Below, piece by piece: positions 42,385 through 53,674 of a DNA stretch of 64,000 bases. The notes under the pieces are model-generated. The model had not been told where the DNA came from. It searched no databases and saw nothing but the letters and a program-made list of their open reading frames with translations. The stretch is from the NCBI GenBank assembly GCA_032173965.1, contig CM063289.1:26065690-26129689 (forward strand). Direction: 5' to 3'. The first letter of the stretch is position 1; each line of letters opens with the position of its first letter. The stretch is from Sitta carolinensis (taxonomy: Eukaryota > Chordata > Aves > Passeriformes > Sittidae). The position numbers and the translations under genes are program-made.

Positions 42385-42700
42385 CGGAGGCACGCACAGC
42401 GAGGCGCTCTGAACCTCTGGGTGGACTGAAGGATTATTGTAAGGTGGTGCCTGGGCTCAGTGACCCACATGGCCCCACCAGTTCTGCCTTGTGTTTTCCT
42501 TTTTGTAATACTCCATCTTCCTCACTCGCTCGCTGAAGCAGGGTGCAATCATATCAACATGGATACAGCAGATTAGTTTTACAAGGTTCCCACCAGTCTG
42601 ACATTCATCAGCTTTCCAATCTCGTGGTAACACAATCCCCTTTACAAGTACGCGCCGGGGCAGCGCTCGCGCTCCCAGGCCCAGGGCTGCAGGTTAAACT
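42385..42700. promoter_or_regulatory. Small CpG-enriched patch, possible regulatory element
   Basis: By eye there are about 13 CpG dinucleotides in some 315 bp, with six in the 30 bases starting at 42649 (CGCGCC, GCGCTCGCGC). The surrounding intron is CpG-poor. The patch could be an alternative promoter or enhancer, or a relic of a GC-rich insertion. No TATA box, exon or splice signal was tied to it. Confidence 0.35.
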
Positions 42701-44120
42701 GATACCCAGGGCCTGCATTCCACCAGCTGCTGATTGACTGACCCTGTTCCTGACATTCCCAGGGCCTGGCAGCCCTCCATGCAAGGGTTAAAGGGAAGTT
42801 GTAAGCAACGGTTCTAAAACACTTGGAAGAATCTCCTTGAATCAAAACCATTTCGTAAAAAGCTCTCTGCCAGGCAATAAAATATTTTTTGATGGACTCT
42901 TATTTTATCATTACCCATGTAAGAAAAATGTATTGCAAGAATCCCAACACAATTCAGGGAAGTAATCACTTGCAGATTTAGTAGGCATTCTCAATTGGCA
43001 AAAATGAAAGATTTATTGTAGGCATGATGAAACAAAGAGCAGTTGTGCAAACTTTACTGAGCTGGATTATGAGAACATGCTTTTTCCATTTCCCACTTTT
43101 AAATGCCTTGGATGCAGTTTCAAAAGACAGATCAAGATCAATTATTTAACACTGCAGCTCCACTGTACCTGAGCAGAGGATCTCTTCACACATATGTTAT
43201 CTGTACACAACAATAAAGGAAGGAGACGGAGGGAAGACACTGATATAGACAGCTACAGCAGACTTTGAAATAAAACTCCTATTGTTCCTTGACTCCACAA
43301 TCAGCCAGGGATGTAAATAGAAAAGTCAGGCACTGACAAATGTCTGTGATTAAATGCACAGCTAATTGAAATGCAGCCATTTCTGACTTACCCAAATACA
43401 GAAAATACAGGTGTCCTTAAGACAGAACACAGGGCATTGAATTCTCTACAACGGTGACATTTTCTTTGACAGCCACAGTACAGCTGAATAAAATCACTGT
43501 CCTGCACACCTCTACTCAGGAAAATAATGTTCTGAAGCAGAAGGGACTTGCTAGTCAGCAAAAGCGTACAGTCTTACACTGACTTTACAAAATACATGAA
43601 AGAAAATACTTTGGGAAGGAGGATATCTTTTCCTTTCCTTTTCCGCCAGGCACTTAATGTGTTCTTTACAATGACAGCAGTCTAAACAGGGAGAGAAAGC
43701 AGCAGAGTAATTTGACTTAATTCAGCTATACCCAGAACCTGGCCACAAGAGTTTTCAACACACAGGAAATGCCACTGGCAGGCAAAAGCCTGAAAGAGCT
43801 TTGAGATTCTCAGCAAAAGGAATGATTAGAGATGGAAAACAGCATTATGGGCACATTAAGTTATTGGCCTCAGTACCTCACTGTGATTATTCACCCTCAC
43901 TATGCTCCAAAGAAATTTATTTCATTGTACTTGTAAGGAAACGAAGATCCAAGGTGACAATATCCCAAAGCGTTCATGGAATTTCAATAACTCAGTTCCT
44001 GGTCTGAGGGGAAGAGAACCTCAATTTCAGAGGTGCAGAGCAGGGCACCTCCAAAACAAGCTTACCCAAAACCAGGCCTGCTTTTGGAAATAGCTCAGAG
44101 TGAGCTGTCAGGTGCCAGTA

Positions 44121-44221
44121 GGTCACATTCTGATATATTTAGCTTAACCAGCACATTGGTTTTTTACCAGGCCCACTGGACTACTTACTAAATGAGCCCG
44201 TGAAGGTTTCAGAATGTGACC
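44121..44221. repeat. 13-bp perfect inverted repeat with 75-bp spacer
   Basis: GGTCACATTCTGA at 44121-44133 is mirrored by TCAGAATGTGACC at 44209-44221. The RNA from either strand could form a 13-bp stem with a large loop. The left arm contains AGGTCA, a nuclear-receptor half-site core. There is no adjoining mobile-element signature. Confidence 0.75.
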
Positions 44222-47200
44222 CTGCACTGTGCAATGATGGCTTTTCATTTCTCATCTGATATTAAAGGCCAACTGCTGCTGGTTTGCCCCAAAGTAACAA
44301 ACAAATGCATCACATTGAGAACTGAGATAAAACTGCATAAATGACTGTATAAAGTTTTTAATGTGCACTAAATTCCTCTTTCTCCCCCAAGACTACACTA
44401 TACAGCCTCTCTGTTGCCTACAAATGCAGATTAACATTTTTATTAAATGACATAGGTTTCACTAATATAGAGTTTTAAAATGTATTGGCCTAATAAGAAA
44501 TATTATTAAGTGTATTGTTGGCACAGGTTTTAAACAATATTTAATTTTATGGCTTTTTAATTTGACCAAGCCTTCTGCCAGGTGATACAAACTATTTTTC
44601 CTTCTTGAGGTTAATCACTGCTCAGAAAGGCTAAATCACTGAGAGTTCTGAACAATTCCTACCACTTTTAATAATCCCCACTGAATACATATGAAGGAAT
44701 AAAATAAAGCCAAGCACTTAACCTCAAGTACACAAGCATAAATACTTTGTTTAAAATTTTAAAGTTTACAAGTTCTCCACCAAGCAGCCAAGTTGTCTAC
44801 CGAATGACAGGATTAATAATATTTGGATGCAAGTTGGTTCTTATAATTAAATTTCGGGGGGTAAAAAGAAAATTCCTCTCTCATTGCTCGTAGATATTAC
44901 TCAAATCACTGAATGCACCCTGCTTTCCCAGATCTTCTGGAGACAACTCAGCCTCCCAAAATGATGCTGGACCCTGCAGAATTATGGTTTTAGGACACAA
45001 CTGCTGGACACATCTTTGAGGTACTATTGAGATGTATTAAGATATTCCTACAGGAAACAGGTGTGTCACAATTACATTTCCTGCTCTGTAGAACTTACTA
45101 CTAGAGAGGAGAATGTGTCTGACTAGTTGAAGGCGTATCACTTATCTCTACTGCTGAGCAGATTTAAACAGTGAAACCCATGGACAATTCACTCCAAGGC
45201 AGGGGAGACAGTGAGAAAGAAACCTTGTCACACTTTTGCCACATGGGAAATGGTGAGCTACAGAAATCCTGAAGAGTTATTGCAAATGCAGTGCTTAGAG
45301 ACTGGAAAGCCTTTCTCCCGTTTTGCTCTTCAGATGTGATTATTTGATAAAATCCATTGATCTGCATAGCAAAGAAAGTGATCTTGTGGTGCAGCTGGAA
45401 TGAATTGGGAGTTAGGAGGCTGTTTGCAAGATATCTTCAAAAGGTGATGCCTCATGAGAGGTTTATAGGTCTGTGCTGAGACTGAGGTTTGAATAAATCT
45501 ACATGCAGACTTCTGTCCAGAGCCAGGCCACAGCAGAGCTGGAAATAATTCTGAGTGTCTTAACATGAGAAAGAATCACTACTTACTGAACCTTGTGGGA
45601 CAAGAGGATAAAGAAAAAACATGGTATCGAGATGTCATTTTTGTATGCAAACTGGGCAAAGGGAAGGGAAAGGAGCCTAGAAGAAATCTTCCAAAAAAGA
45701 CCTCGGAGACATGCCTAGAAGTTTGTCTGGCAGCCAGACATGGCAGGTCACAACTAATAAATTTCACTTTTCAAAGCTGGGCATACTTCAGCCTATATTA
45801 TTTGACAAAGAACATGAACGACTTTGCTTGGTGTGGAGGGGTTCTGATACAATTACCCCTCCTGTGTGCCACAAGGGTGCCAGCAGCACAGTCCCTGTGG
45901 AGAACCACTTTTCATACAAAACTATTCCCTTCCTTTAAGATGTTCTCTTTCAATCAGACAATTGTCAGGTATTTGTCAAAAGCTCAGTGTTTAGGGTTCT
46001 GACAAATATCTGCAGCTCTGCAGGAAAATGGACCATTTTCCTTGTATTCAAATCAGGTCACAGTTGGAATTGTGGTGAAAAATATGTGTTCCAGTAGCCA
46101 AATCAGAACACTGAAGAATGACAAGAAGATAAATCAGCCCAGGGTGAGCTGAAGTATAATTGTTTGGGGGACTCTACTAGCAAAATAAAAACACTGAATA
46201 AATCAATGGGAAAAGCTTTTAAACAACAACAGAAAAGGTGTCTTGGTTTAAATCTTATTCATTCTGAAACAGAAAATAAAAAACGATGGGTTAAAATACT
46301 GAAACATTTCCAAAATAGCACATTGTCTATAAAATGTCAATAGTAACAAAATCCTCCAGTCCTGTACACTATCCCCTATCATTTGTTTTCCAAAGTGAAG
46401 GTGACCCAGATTCACTAATGATTTTTTTTTTCTCAAAGCTCTACTTGATATTACTGCTGGTTTGAAAAAACTGATGGAATACCTAATAAAATTTCTGTCA
46501 CAGAGGATGGAAATTAATATCCATGCTTTTGTCACAAGGCTTAAACCACTATCTGCCTATCACTTTACCTTCAGCAGATACCAAGTACTGTTGGTGGAAA
46601 TTACCCAACACTGTGAGAACTGTAATAGTGGCAATTAATTACTATATCCTATGGCAGGGACTTTCACAGGGGGAGTGTCCACTATGTTGTGGTGATATTA
46701 CTGTTAATACCCCACTTTGTTTCTTATTTAACACACTGAACAGCAATACCTACACCCAGTCACCAGATCTACACAAATGTATCAGGAAATCTTTAAGATT
46801 AGTATGTTTTAAATAGGTCCCAAATTACTTAATAATTTATCAGGTCAAATGAAATTAAACCTTGTGGAATTAAACATTCTCCTAGGATAAAGAAATTATC
46901 TATTTGAAAGCCTCCTCCATGGAATTTTGATGCTATATCTCTAACTACCATATTCCATTTCTCAGATCTCTTCAGTGTCCTGTATAACATTTTTAAGGCA
47001 TCCAAGTGAACTTGGAAACCATTCTGAATTCTGTCAACAACACTCGGAATTTACTTCATTTTAGTTAGATTTAGGCAAAAATAACTCCTGGAAGTATGTC
47101 AGCCAGACCTAACCCATATCAGACTGCTGCTAAGTAACAAAAAAGGCAGCCAGCCTGGCTTGGTAAGAGCACAATTCCATCAGGTCCAGCATCCTGTAAA

Positions 47201-47236
47201 ATTCTTCTATCAGCCTATTAAAGCAAATGCATGTCA

Positions 47237-47253
47237 TAGAATATCCTGAAGCC
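47237..47253 (-). mobile_element. Possible CR1 3'-end relic
   Basis: The plus strand reads tcatagaatatcctga, which resembles the reverse complement of a common avian CR1 tail. The bases that follow (agcccaacaagcccagg) do not continue the match convincingly. The similarity covers only about 16 bp, so this could be chance. Confidence 0.25.
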
Positions 47254-50200
47254 CAACAAGCCCAGGACCAAACTGGGAGGCTGATAATCCTTCAGGAAAA
47301 CCCTGCAGTTCCTCCCTCTGCAGCCCAGCTCAAGAAGGCAGGTCTCGAGCCCCCAAAGGGGAGTGTGGAGCCATTGCCCTGTACTTGTTTGCAGTTCTGT
47401 CCTGCTGCACTGGAACATGGGACAATCCCATCCACAATGCAATCTGGGCCCAGTAATTTCTGCTGCTTTTGCTCTGCAAGATCTGTTAGTGTGGAGCTTT
47501 CCTGTGGGCAGACACGAGTTCAAATTCAGGAGCTGGTTGGGCAGGAGCTGAGAGAGCCAAGCCTGGCCTGCCCTCCAGTGCTGGGGCAGGCTTAAACCCA
47601 TTTGTACTGCCCTGGAATCTGCAGCGGGCTTCGTAAACAAACAAACATCACGTTTCCACAAAACCACTGAATTGCTGTCTACTCCTCTAATCAGAGTGTT
47701 TTGAATGCTGTGTTCCTTGACAGTATTGGGAAATGCCATCAGAGACCTAATAAAAAGAGAGATCTCTGGTGAGGCAGCTTTGATAGAATGGATGTTTCCT
47801 ACTACTGACTTCAAAGGAAAGAAAGTGAGCCCAATATTATTGTTGGTTTTCTAAAGCACTCCTTTGGCATCAGTGCATGACACCCTTCCACTCCATAAGC
47901 TGAAAACACTTTCCAGACTTCCACAACATTCTCTCAAGTCAGGCATGGAAACTCATTGTTTAGGTGAAGTAACTCACAAGTGGATAAGCTGCTGCATGCA
48001 GACCCATTTTCCCCACAGACGCAGGACTGTCCCTGAGACCCCTCTGTAGTTGTAGCTCTGTACAGATCTCATTTCTCACCCTGCACTGCTGGACACACAC
48101 TCCCCATGGACTGCAGACGGCATCAGACACACCATCTACTGAGAACAGAGATTCCACACTGGTTTCCTCAGAAACAGAAGCAGTAATACTAATCTGCTCC
48201 ACAGGCATTCTCCTGTATTCCCAATAACCAGGTCGCTGCCCATGAAGTGTTACAGATGCAGCCAAGCCTTCTGATGAAAGCTCTCACACACTGACATCAT
48301 GTCAAACCACCTGTGTCAGAGACCTGCAGTGAAAAACTAACAGGAAGTTCAACCAGAGCACAATCTTTTGTGCAATCGGTACAAAAATCTATTTCATGGG
48401 TAAATTGCAAATTGTTAGTTTGTGTGAAGTGGTGATTGGAACACAAGATCTGCCCTGGAATGCTGGAATTGCCTAAAGACGCCCTTAGGCAAGTTACTTA
48501 TCTTCTCTGTCTCAATTTCCCCATGTTTAATGCAGTACCTATGGTGTCTCAGCCTTAGGGATTCAAAAGAACCGACTACAAACAGCACAGGTGCTGAATT
48601 TCACTGTGTACAATACAGCACCCAAATCATTCCATTCAGACTCCTTCCCAAACTGAGTATATTGAATATATACATGAAAAAAAAAAAATTCTGCTTCGAA
48701 ATCTTTATTCTCTAGGCAAACAGAGAGAAACAGGTCTAGAACACACAGGAGGCATTTGTTTCTTTTAAATACAAAACCTAAAGACATTAACCATAAACAT
48801 TACCCCTGTCCAGCTCCCTTCATGGATATCACAAACATTATGATAGCAAATTTCTATAAACACTAATTACACATGTAGAAATTGCATACAGATAAATCAT
48901 TTACCTTGATCCTGTCTGGGGAGGCCCCTGAGCACACACGAATGCAGCGATGGGAACACATTTTCTACTCGTTATGAAGCCACAAGAGTACAAGAGGGTA
49001 AACTAATAAGCCAAGTACAGATTTGTCCAAATCAAACAATTCTAGACAACTAAATGAGCAGCTCTGTATTTACATTTGCAAGCAGAGGCTTAAACCAAGG
49101 ATGCAATATCTGGAGATCAGCACGCTTCTACTCACCAAAGTATTCAAAGAACTGAAAAGCAGCAAAAGATGCAGTTATGAGAAACTTTTTCTCTTCCTTT
49201 TTTTAAAATAAAAACCATTTAAGCTTGCTAATTTTTGCTGTCTCAGACAATCAAAATTCCAATTGTCTGGGACATCAAATCTAAAAAAGCATGAAATTAA
49301 TCTTCAGAAGTTAAAGTCTTAAAGGCATTGCATCATTATTTTTGTTGGATATATTTTTGATTATAATGCAGATGAACCCCAAATTTAATAAAACTAAAAT
49401 AACATGAGTTAAGTATGAAACATAACAGGATATTGCAAAGAGATTAGGTAGTTTCCTTTAGACTACTTGCAGAGCCCAAGGAAAAACCAAACTGAGGGAC
49501 ACAATGATGAGAAGGCACCCCTTAATTAGAATATTTAACGGAATATGAAAACAGAATACTCATAGTACCGGCCTTGGCAATGGAACACAGTGAGCAGAAT
49601 ATGGGCCTGAAACACAGCAGTGCTCCACAGCAGATCCTGTTCTGCCTGTCGCCTGCCCGTAGTAAAGAAAGAAGCAGGCTCACTAAATTCAAACCAGCTG
49701 CAACGATGAGAGTGTTACAGTTGGACTGAAGGAAGCTTACCTCATGAAAGTATTGTGGAAACTGCTGTTGGAAAGATAATAAAAGGATTAACTGCAGTTT
49801 TAGTGAACCATTTACTTTTCAATCAAAATGTCTCATGTATTTCCTGTTCTCAAGTAGCTTGAATTCCAAAATTCCTTTGTCTATTACAGTACATAGTAGC
49901 AAAGCCTGTCATAAGAAATTAATAATTTTACATGGAAAAGTACTTTTATGTATGAGAGCAGGGTGCTGCTCACTGTTAGCTTCTCCTGAGCAGTTCAATA
50001 CCTAGTCAGGCAGTAATCTTACAGGCAAGAGTGAAATCGAGGGCTTAAAAAGAAAGTACAATGGGTAATTGTGAACAGCGAAAGAAAATCTCCACTACAA
50101 ATACCAGGAGACACAAAGTTACTTAACAGAGCTACAGCAAAAACGAAACAAAATCTCAGACTCTACAGACAGAGAATCAATTGCCTTCTTAATTTGCAGG

Positions 50201-51656
50201 AATAACAGCACAATTATTACCACATCTAAAGAAAAGCCACCATTTAAAATGACATGACATCACTGCACAATGCAAAACTGCACAGCAACCCCTGTTTCAC
50301 GTGGAAAGGAATTCACTGGGCAAATAATCCCCACTTGATATTAATAACTGCAAGGAGCCATGCTGCAGCTTCAGATCCTGCCCCTGCTAGATCAAGCTCT
50401 TTTCAGGGTACAAAACTAAATTTGCAAAGAAGACATGGTTTCTGTGTATTCTCTTGGATCCTCTTCATTCCCTGGCGAATTCCAGACTGCACCATTTAAC
50501 ACATGATGCCTCTGCTGACAATGGAAGGGTCTTACTGTGGGAGTAGAAGAGTTAACTCCAAGTTGAGCAATGCAGAGCTCCCAGTCCTTATTGGGCTGTT
50601 CCATGTATGGGAACAACTACAATATCTGCTCCAGTAAAAGAGATCTTTATATATTTACATGCCAAGGATACATAAATATGACATAAAGGCTGTCTGCAAT
50701 ATTAGATGCAAAGGTTTCTCCAACCTATTCACAAAACCTTAACGTGTTATCAAAAGCTGGTACTTTAGTGCAGATGAAATTAACTGAAAGTAGGACATTT
50801 TTAGCATTTAGCTAAATAGCTAAGATATTACAGCATTTAATATCTCTGGTTTACCAAGTTTTCTGTAGGAATGGGAATGTAACATTAGAACTCTGCCATA
50901 CAAAACCTGTTAAATATGCATTTTTCAGGATAAGAGACAAGTTCCCTTATCCACAGTCTACTGATCTTTCAGCACCACAGGAAACTAATCAGGGCTTCAT
51001 GTTTTAAGTATGCTTTCAATTTACTTACCTACACTTTTGTTTGGAAAGAAGTGAACTTGCATCATTCTTTGATAATTTATAACTAAAAGAAATCTATTCA
51101 GGGGAAGTTAAATTCATTTGTACATTCAGAAAATATCATTGAGCTGCTTCTAGAATAGAACCAATTGGTTCTTGCTTTCAAAGCAAAAAGAAACACATAA
51201 GTCTTATTAGAGTGTTTCCATTTTATCTTGGACAATTTGATGGTATTCTCTAAGTATATGCACTGTTTCCAGTATTATCTTAGGGAATACCCACTAAACA
51301 GTGCAGACATTAACATAATGTTTTTCATTTATCCAATGGAAGTAAAAAGATAATCAGGATGATCACTTCCAGAGGAAATTTTTCTGTGCAACATATTTTG
51401 AAAATTCCTGTTTTCTTCCTTCTCCCTTCCATAACCATCGCAGGCCTGGAAGCTTTTTATACAAACATTTTTTCCTATTCCTCCATAGAAAGCTACAGCT
51501 TGCCATGGAAAAGTTTGTCATGATCTAACATCTTTACATGTATTTTCCACTGCATCATGCTCTGATCAAAACAATAAAATAGACATACAGCTGAAAATTC
51601 TGCCTATCAGGAATCCCAACCTTCTGCCATAACCATTCCCTTTGTCTGCACTTATT

Positions 51657-51686
51657 TGTGTGTGTGTGTGTGTGTACACGCGTGTG
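51657..51686. repeat. (TG)n microsatellite with ACACGCG junction
   Basis: A run of nine TG units is followed by TACACGCGTGTG. All 30 bases alternate pyrimidine and purine without a break, until the GG at 51686-51687. It lies about 860 bp downstream (in gene direction) of the finger 1-2 exon donor. Confidence 0.92.
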
Positions 51687-52068
51687 GGTGTTACAAAGGA
51701 GACTTTACAAATTTCATGGCCCAATTTGGAAGCTTATGTCAAACTTGTTTTGCTTCATCTGTTTCAGTCAGGGTCTTATATCATTGTTGTTTCAAACATG
51801 TGGAAAGCTTAATGGAAGTCATTAACTTTTATTTTAGTTTGGCCATATTGTCATCATGGTGGGCAGATGCAGAGATGGTGTTATTCCCAAGATCCTCCTT
51901 TTGGAACACTGCTTTTGTTTACATCTTCTTGATCAGAAGAGAACAATGGTTTTTACTTATTTTTAAAGCCCTGTTTTGCAAATTGAAAAAGCCCCTAACA
52001 ACCTTTGAAAATGTAATAAAATATATTCTTTTTATACTTTTAACTGTTTAAAATCCTTTAACAAGTTT

Positions 52069-52102
52069 CTTTTTTTTTTTTTTTTCTTTTTTTTTTTTTT
52101 TT
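52069..52102. repeat. Poly-T tract (poly-A on the GLIS1 sense strand)
   Basis: There are 34 bases of T broken by a single C at 52086. In the GLIS1 transcript this is an A-rich stretch about 450 nt into the intron. It can act as an internal oligo-dT priming site in RNA sequencing. No retroposon body with target duplications was recognised next to it. Confidence 0.93.
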
Positions 52103-52275
52103 GGTTTAAACTATCATTTGAAACTTTTGCACTCACAACTCTATGGGTTATTGTTCAGCTGAAGGAATGAAAAGAATTTCATTAGATGTGTTTTATGTTT
52201 CTTGATTAAAAATGTCACCCGAGGCTCAGTGACTTTGTTTTACGTTAAATGATGGCTGCGTGCTTTGATCATCAC

Positions 52276-52281
52276 TTTATT
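52276..52281 (-). terminator. GLIS1: Candidate intronic polyadenylation hexamer
   Basis: The sense strand carries AATAAA about 270 nt after the GLIS1 donor and 121 nt after the in-frame stop at 52402-52404, which is reached if the donor is not used. Such hexamers are common in AT-rich introns. The call is only positional. Confidence 0.25.
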
Positions 52282-52542
52282 AGTGGTTTAATGAATATTA
52301 AAAAAACAAAGCACTGTATTAAAAGTTAAGCTCTCATATAAGGAAACCGAATGCCTTTTCCAAGAACTACAGTATTTCTTACTCAATCATTTCCTTCTAG
52401 ATTAAGGTTTTCTCCAATTCCCCTTCAGCCTGCTACAGACTAAGTTACAGGAAAGCACAACAATTATATTGGAATAAGATCGAAGAGAGAGCAAGAAAGA
52501 GAGCAAAGCAATTATGTTTCTATTCAAACAAATGTAATCCAG

Positions 52543-52548
52543 ACTTAC
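52543..52548 (-). other. GLIS1: 5' splice donor of the finger 1-2 exon
   Basis: On the minus strand the exon ends AAG TGC ATG and is followed directly by GTAAGT, a near-optimal vertebrate donor. The cut is in phase 0 and leaves the first Cys of zinc finger 3 and the following Met on this exon. The next exon should therefore supply the rest of finger 3, beginning at the equivalent of FEGC. Confidence 0.92.
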
Positions 52549-53650
52549 CATGCACTTGTTTGGTTTTTCTCCAGAGTGAACCCTCATATGAATCAGCAGT
52601 TTGTAACGAGCATTGAAGGGTTTATAGCGGCGGACACAGCCTGCCCAGAAGCAAGTGAAGTCCTCTCCTTTCCTCTGGTCAATGTGAGTCTTTTCTATGT
52701 GTCTGACCAGTTCATCTTGTTGATCGTAAGTGGCACTGCAGTCAATCCACTGACAGACCTGCTTGCCACTGCCGAGCTCCTGCTCGTCGCCGTCGCTGGG
52801 CTGCAGGGACTTGGGAGACATGGAGGCGTTGAGGTGAGGCAATGTCCCCGGGGTCTGGCTGAGCTGCTGGTGGAGGTGGTAAGGGGGAGGCAGCCCCTGG
52901 TGATGGCGGAAAAGATCAGCAGTGGAGGAATAATCGTCAGCTGGTTCTTGTTTTAAGAAACTCACCTTCTGGGGGCCGTGCAAGGAGTTCTGGTGAGAAA
53001 GGCTCGTACCATTCATCATAAGGCTGAGGCTGCCATTCTCCTCGACTTGCTGCATTTGTATCTGCTCACAGTCACCTCTGTCACATTCAGTGGGAAGAGG
53101 TACAAGACATGCTGGAGGGGAGGGAATACTGCAAGGGTTTCCAGGCTGAGAGCAAGATTGGGGCTGAGAGGATTTTTGAGCACTGTGATGACTGATCTCC
53201 ACAGGATGAGAGGAAATGCCAGCTGAGTTAGCTCGCAGTCCATTCACACAGGTGACCAGTGACGTCTGCGACGTGCGGATGATCGCAGTAATATCGATTC
53301 CTTCGGCTGAAGACGGCACAACAGAGATGCATCTCTTCTTCAGGTTGCTTGTTTGTAGCCTGGCCGAGTGCTGAGGGGTGCCAAGTGACAAAGGACCCAG
53401 GGAGGAGCTGTGTTCATTATTAAACAAGTAGGATGAAAGTGAATTTGTAAAGCTATTATTCATTAGGTCTAGTTCAGGATGCAGACTACCAGAGGCTCTC
53501 AGCTCCATCCCCTCTGTAATCCTCCTATGTGTGGACGCCTCAGACAGAACCTTATAATCACTGGGGCACTCCTGTTTAATGTGCTGAGCCGGGTGACTTC
53601 CATTCAGGCATGGAGCAGCAGAATCTACTGAGTCTTGAAACCTGGGTGAC
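52549..53650 (-). CDS. GLIS1: GLIS1 large internal coding exon (N-terminal conserved region, zinc fingers 1-2)
   Basis: GLIS1 is a Kruppel-like nuclear transcription factor with five C2H2 fingers that binds G-rich GLIS sites. The 1102-bp exon is one base plus 367 codons, and its frame is open from the acceptor to the donor. Numbering from the internal Met at 53506-53508, I see an N-terminal conserved stretch at about residues 72-92 (IIRTSQTSLVTCVNGL), a SUMO-type FLKQEPADD at 184-192, and PPPY at 207-210, a WW-domain ligand type. Finger 1 is C252-H275 (52684-52755) and finger 2 is C286-H311 (52576-52653), joined by HIDQRKGEDFT and followed by HSGEKPNKCM. A second SUMO-type motif, IKQE, lies upstream of the Met at 53569-53580. 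GLIS1 rather than GLIS3 is supported by CVRRYKPF in finger 2, KCM at the donor, SLVTCVNGLR and LHPELDL, and by the absence of the GLIS3 VYGHF SUFU-binding motif. No frameshift or stop is present. Finger 3 is split by the intron after its first Cys. The gene call rests on remembered paralogue sequences, not an alignment. Confidence 0.94.
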
Positions 53651-53674
53651 CTGCAATACAGTTTTCATTAAGCA
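53651..53674 (-). other. GLIS1: 3' splice acceptor of the finger 1-2 exon
   Basis: On the minus strand the exon is preceded by GAAAACTGTATTGCAG. The AG lies immediately before GTCACCC. The pyrimidine tract is modest. The phase, with one base of the split codon on this side, matches the donor of the 199-bp exon. Confidence 0.88.

Larger units (their letters stand above)
33000..52068. other. Intronic block 3: unique DNA with microsatellites, a gag-like remnant and a CpG-enriched patch
   Basis: No exon is supported. The itemised elements in this block are the ACAT microsatellite at 34.6 kb, the possible retroviral fragment at 36.4-37.1 kb, poly-A runs at 36.0 and 39.4 kb, the 20-bp doublet at 40.2 kb, the CpG-richer patch at 42.4-42.7 kb, an inverted repeat at 44.1 kb and a TG run at 51.66 kb. 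The long frames at 33791-34402 (+), 41895-42470 (-) and 47218-47814 (-) have no recognisable domain. Confidence 0.65.
1..52548 (-). other. GLIS1: GLIS1 intron downstream of the finger 1-2 exon (partial, at least 52.5 kb)
   Basis: After the GTAAGT donor I looked leftward on the minus strand for the coding of fingers 3-5 (motifs equivalent to FEGC, HTGEKPY and HLDTKPY) and found none. The whole stretch is treated as one long intron, in line with the large introns of vertebrate GLIS genes. A nested or antisense gene could be present but no ORF with a recognisable domain supports one. Short non-coding RNA genes could be missed by reading alone. Confidence 0.8.

Noticed and set aside
41895..42470. 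191-codon minus-strand ORF
   Set aside because: It has no recognised domain. Its openness is probably due to the GC-richer CpG patch nearby.
2223..44127. Identical 16-mer GTGCCAGTAGGTCACA at 2223-2238 and 44112-44127
   Set aside because: About half such a match is expected by chance among all pairs in 64 kb, and the flanks are unrelated.
47218..47814. 198-codon minus-strand ORF as a GLIS1 exon or nested gene
   Set aside because: It has no zinc-finger or other motif and no convincing splice sites. An overlapping plus-strand frame is equally open.
52402..52548. Continuation of the protein past the finger 2 exon (48 further codons to the stop)
   Set aside because: The frame crosses a textbook GTAAGT donor and the residues (VSLDYICLNRN) abandon finger 3 after its first Cys. 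This is intron read-through unless the polyadenylated isoform exists.
52549..53650. Assignment of the zinc-finger exon to GLIS3 instead of GLIS1
   Set aside because: The N-terminal conserved region and finger linker occur in both. However, CVRRYKPF, KCM at the donor, SLVTCVNGLR and LHPELDL fit GLIS1, and the GLIS3 VYGHF motif is absent.
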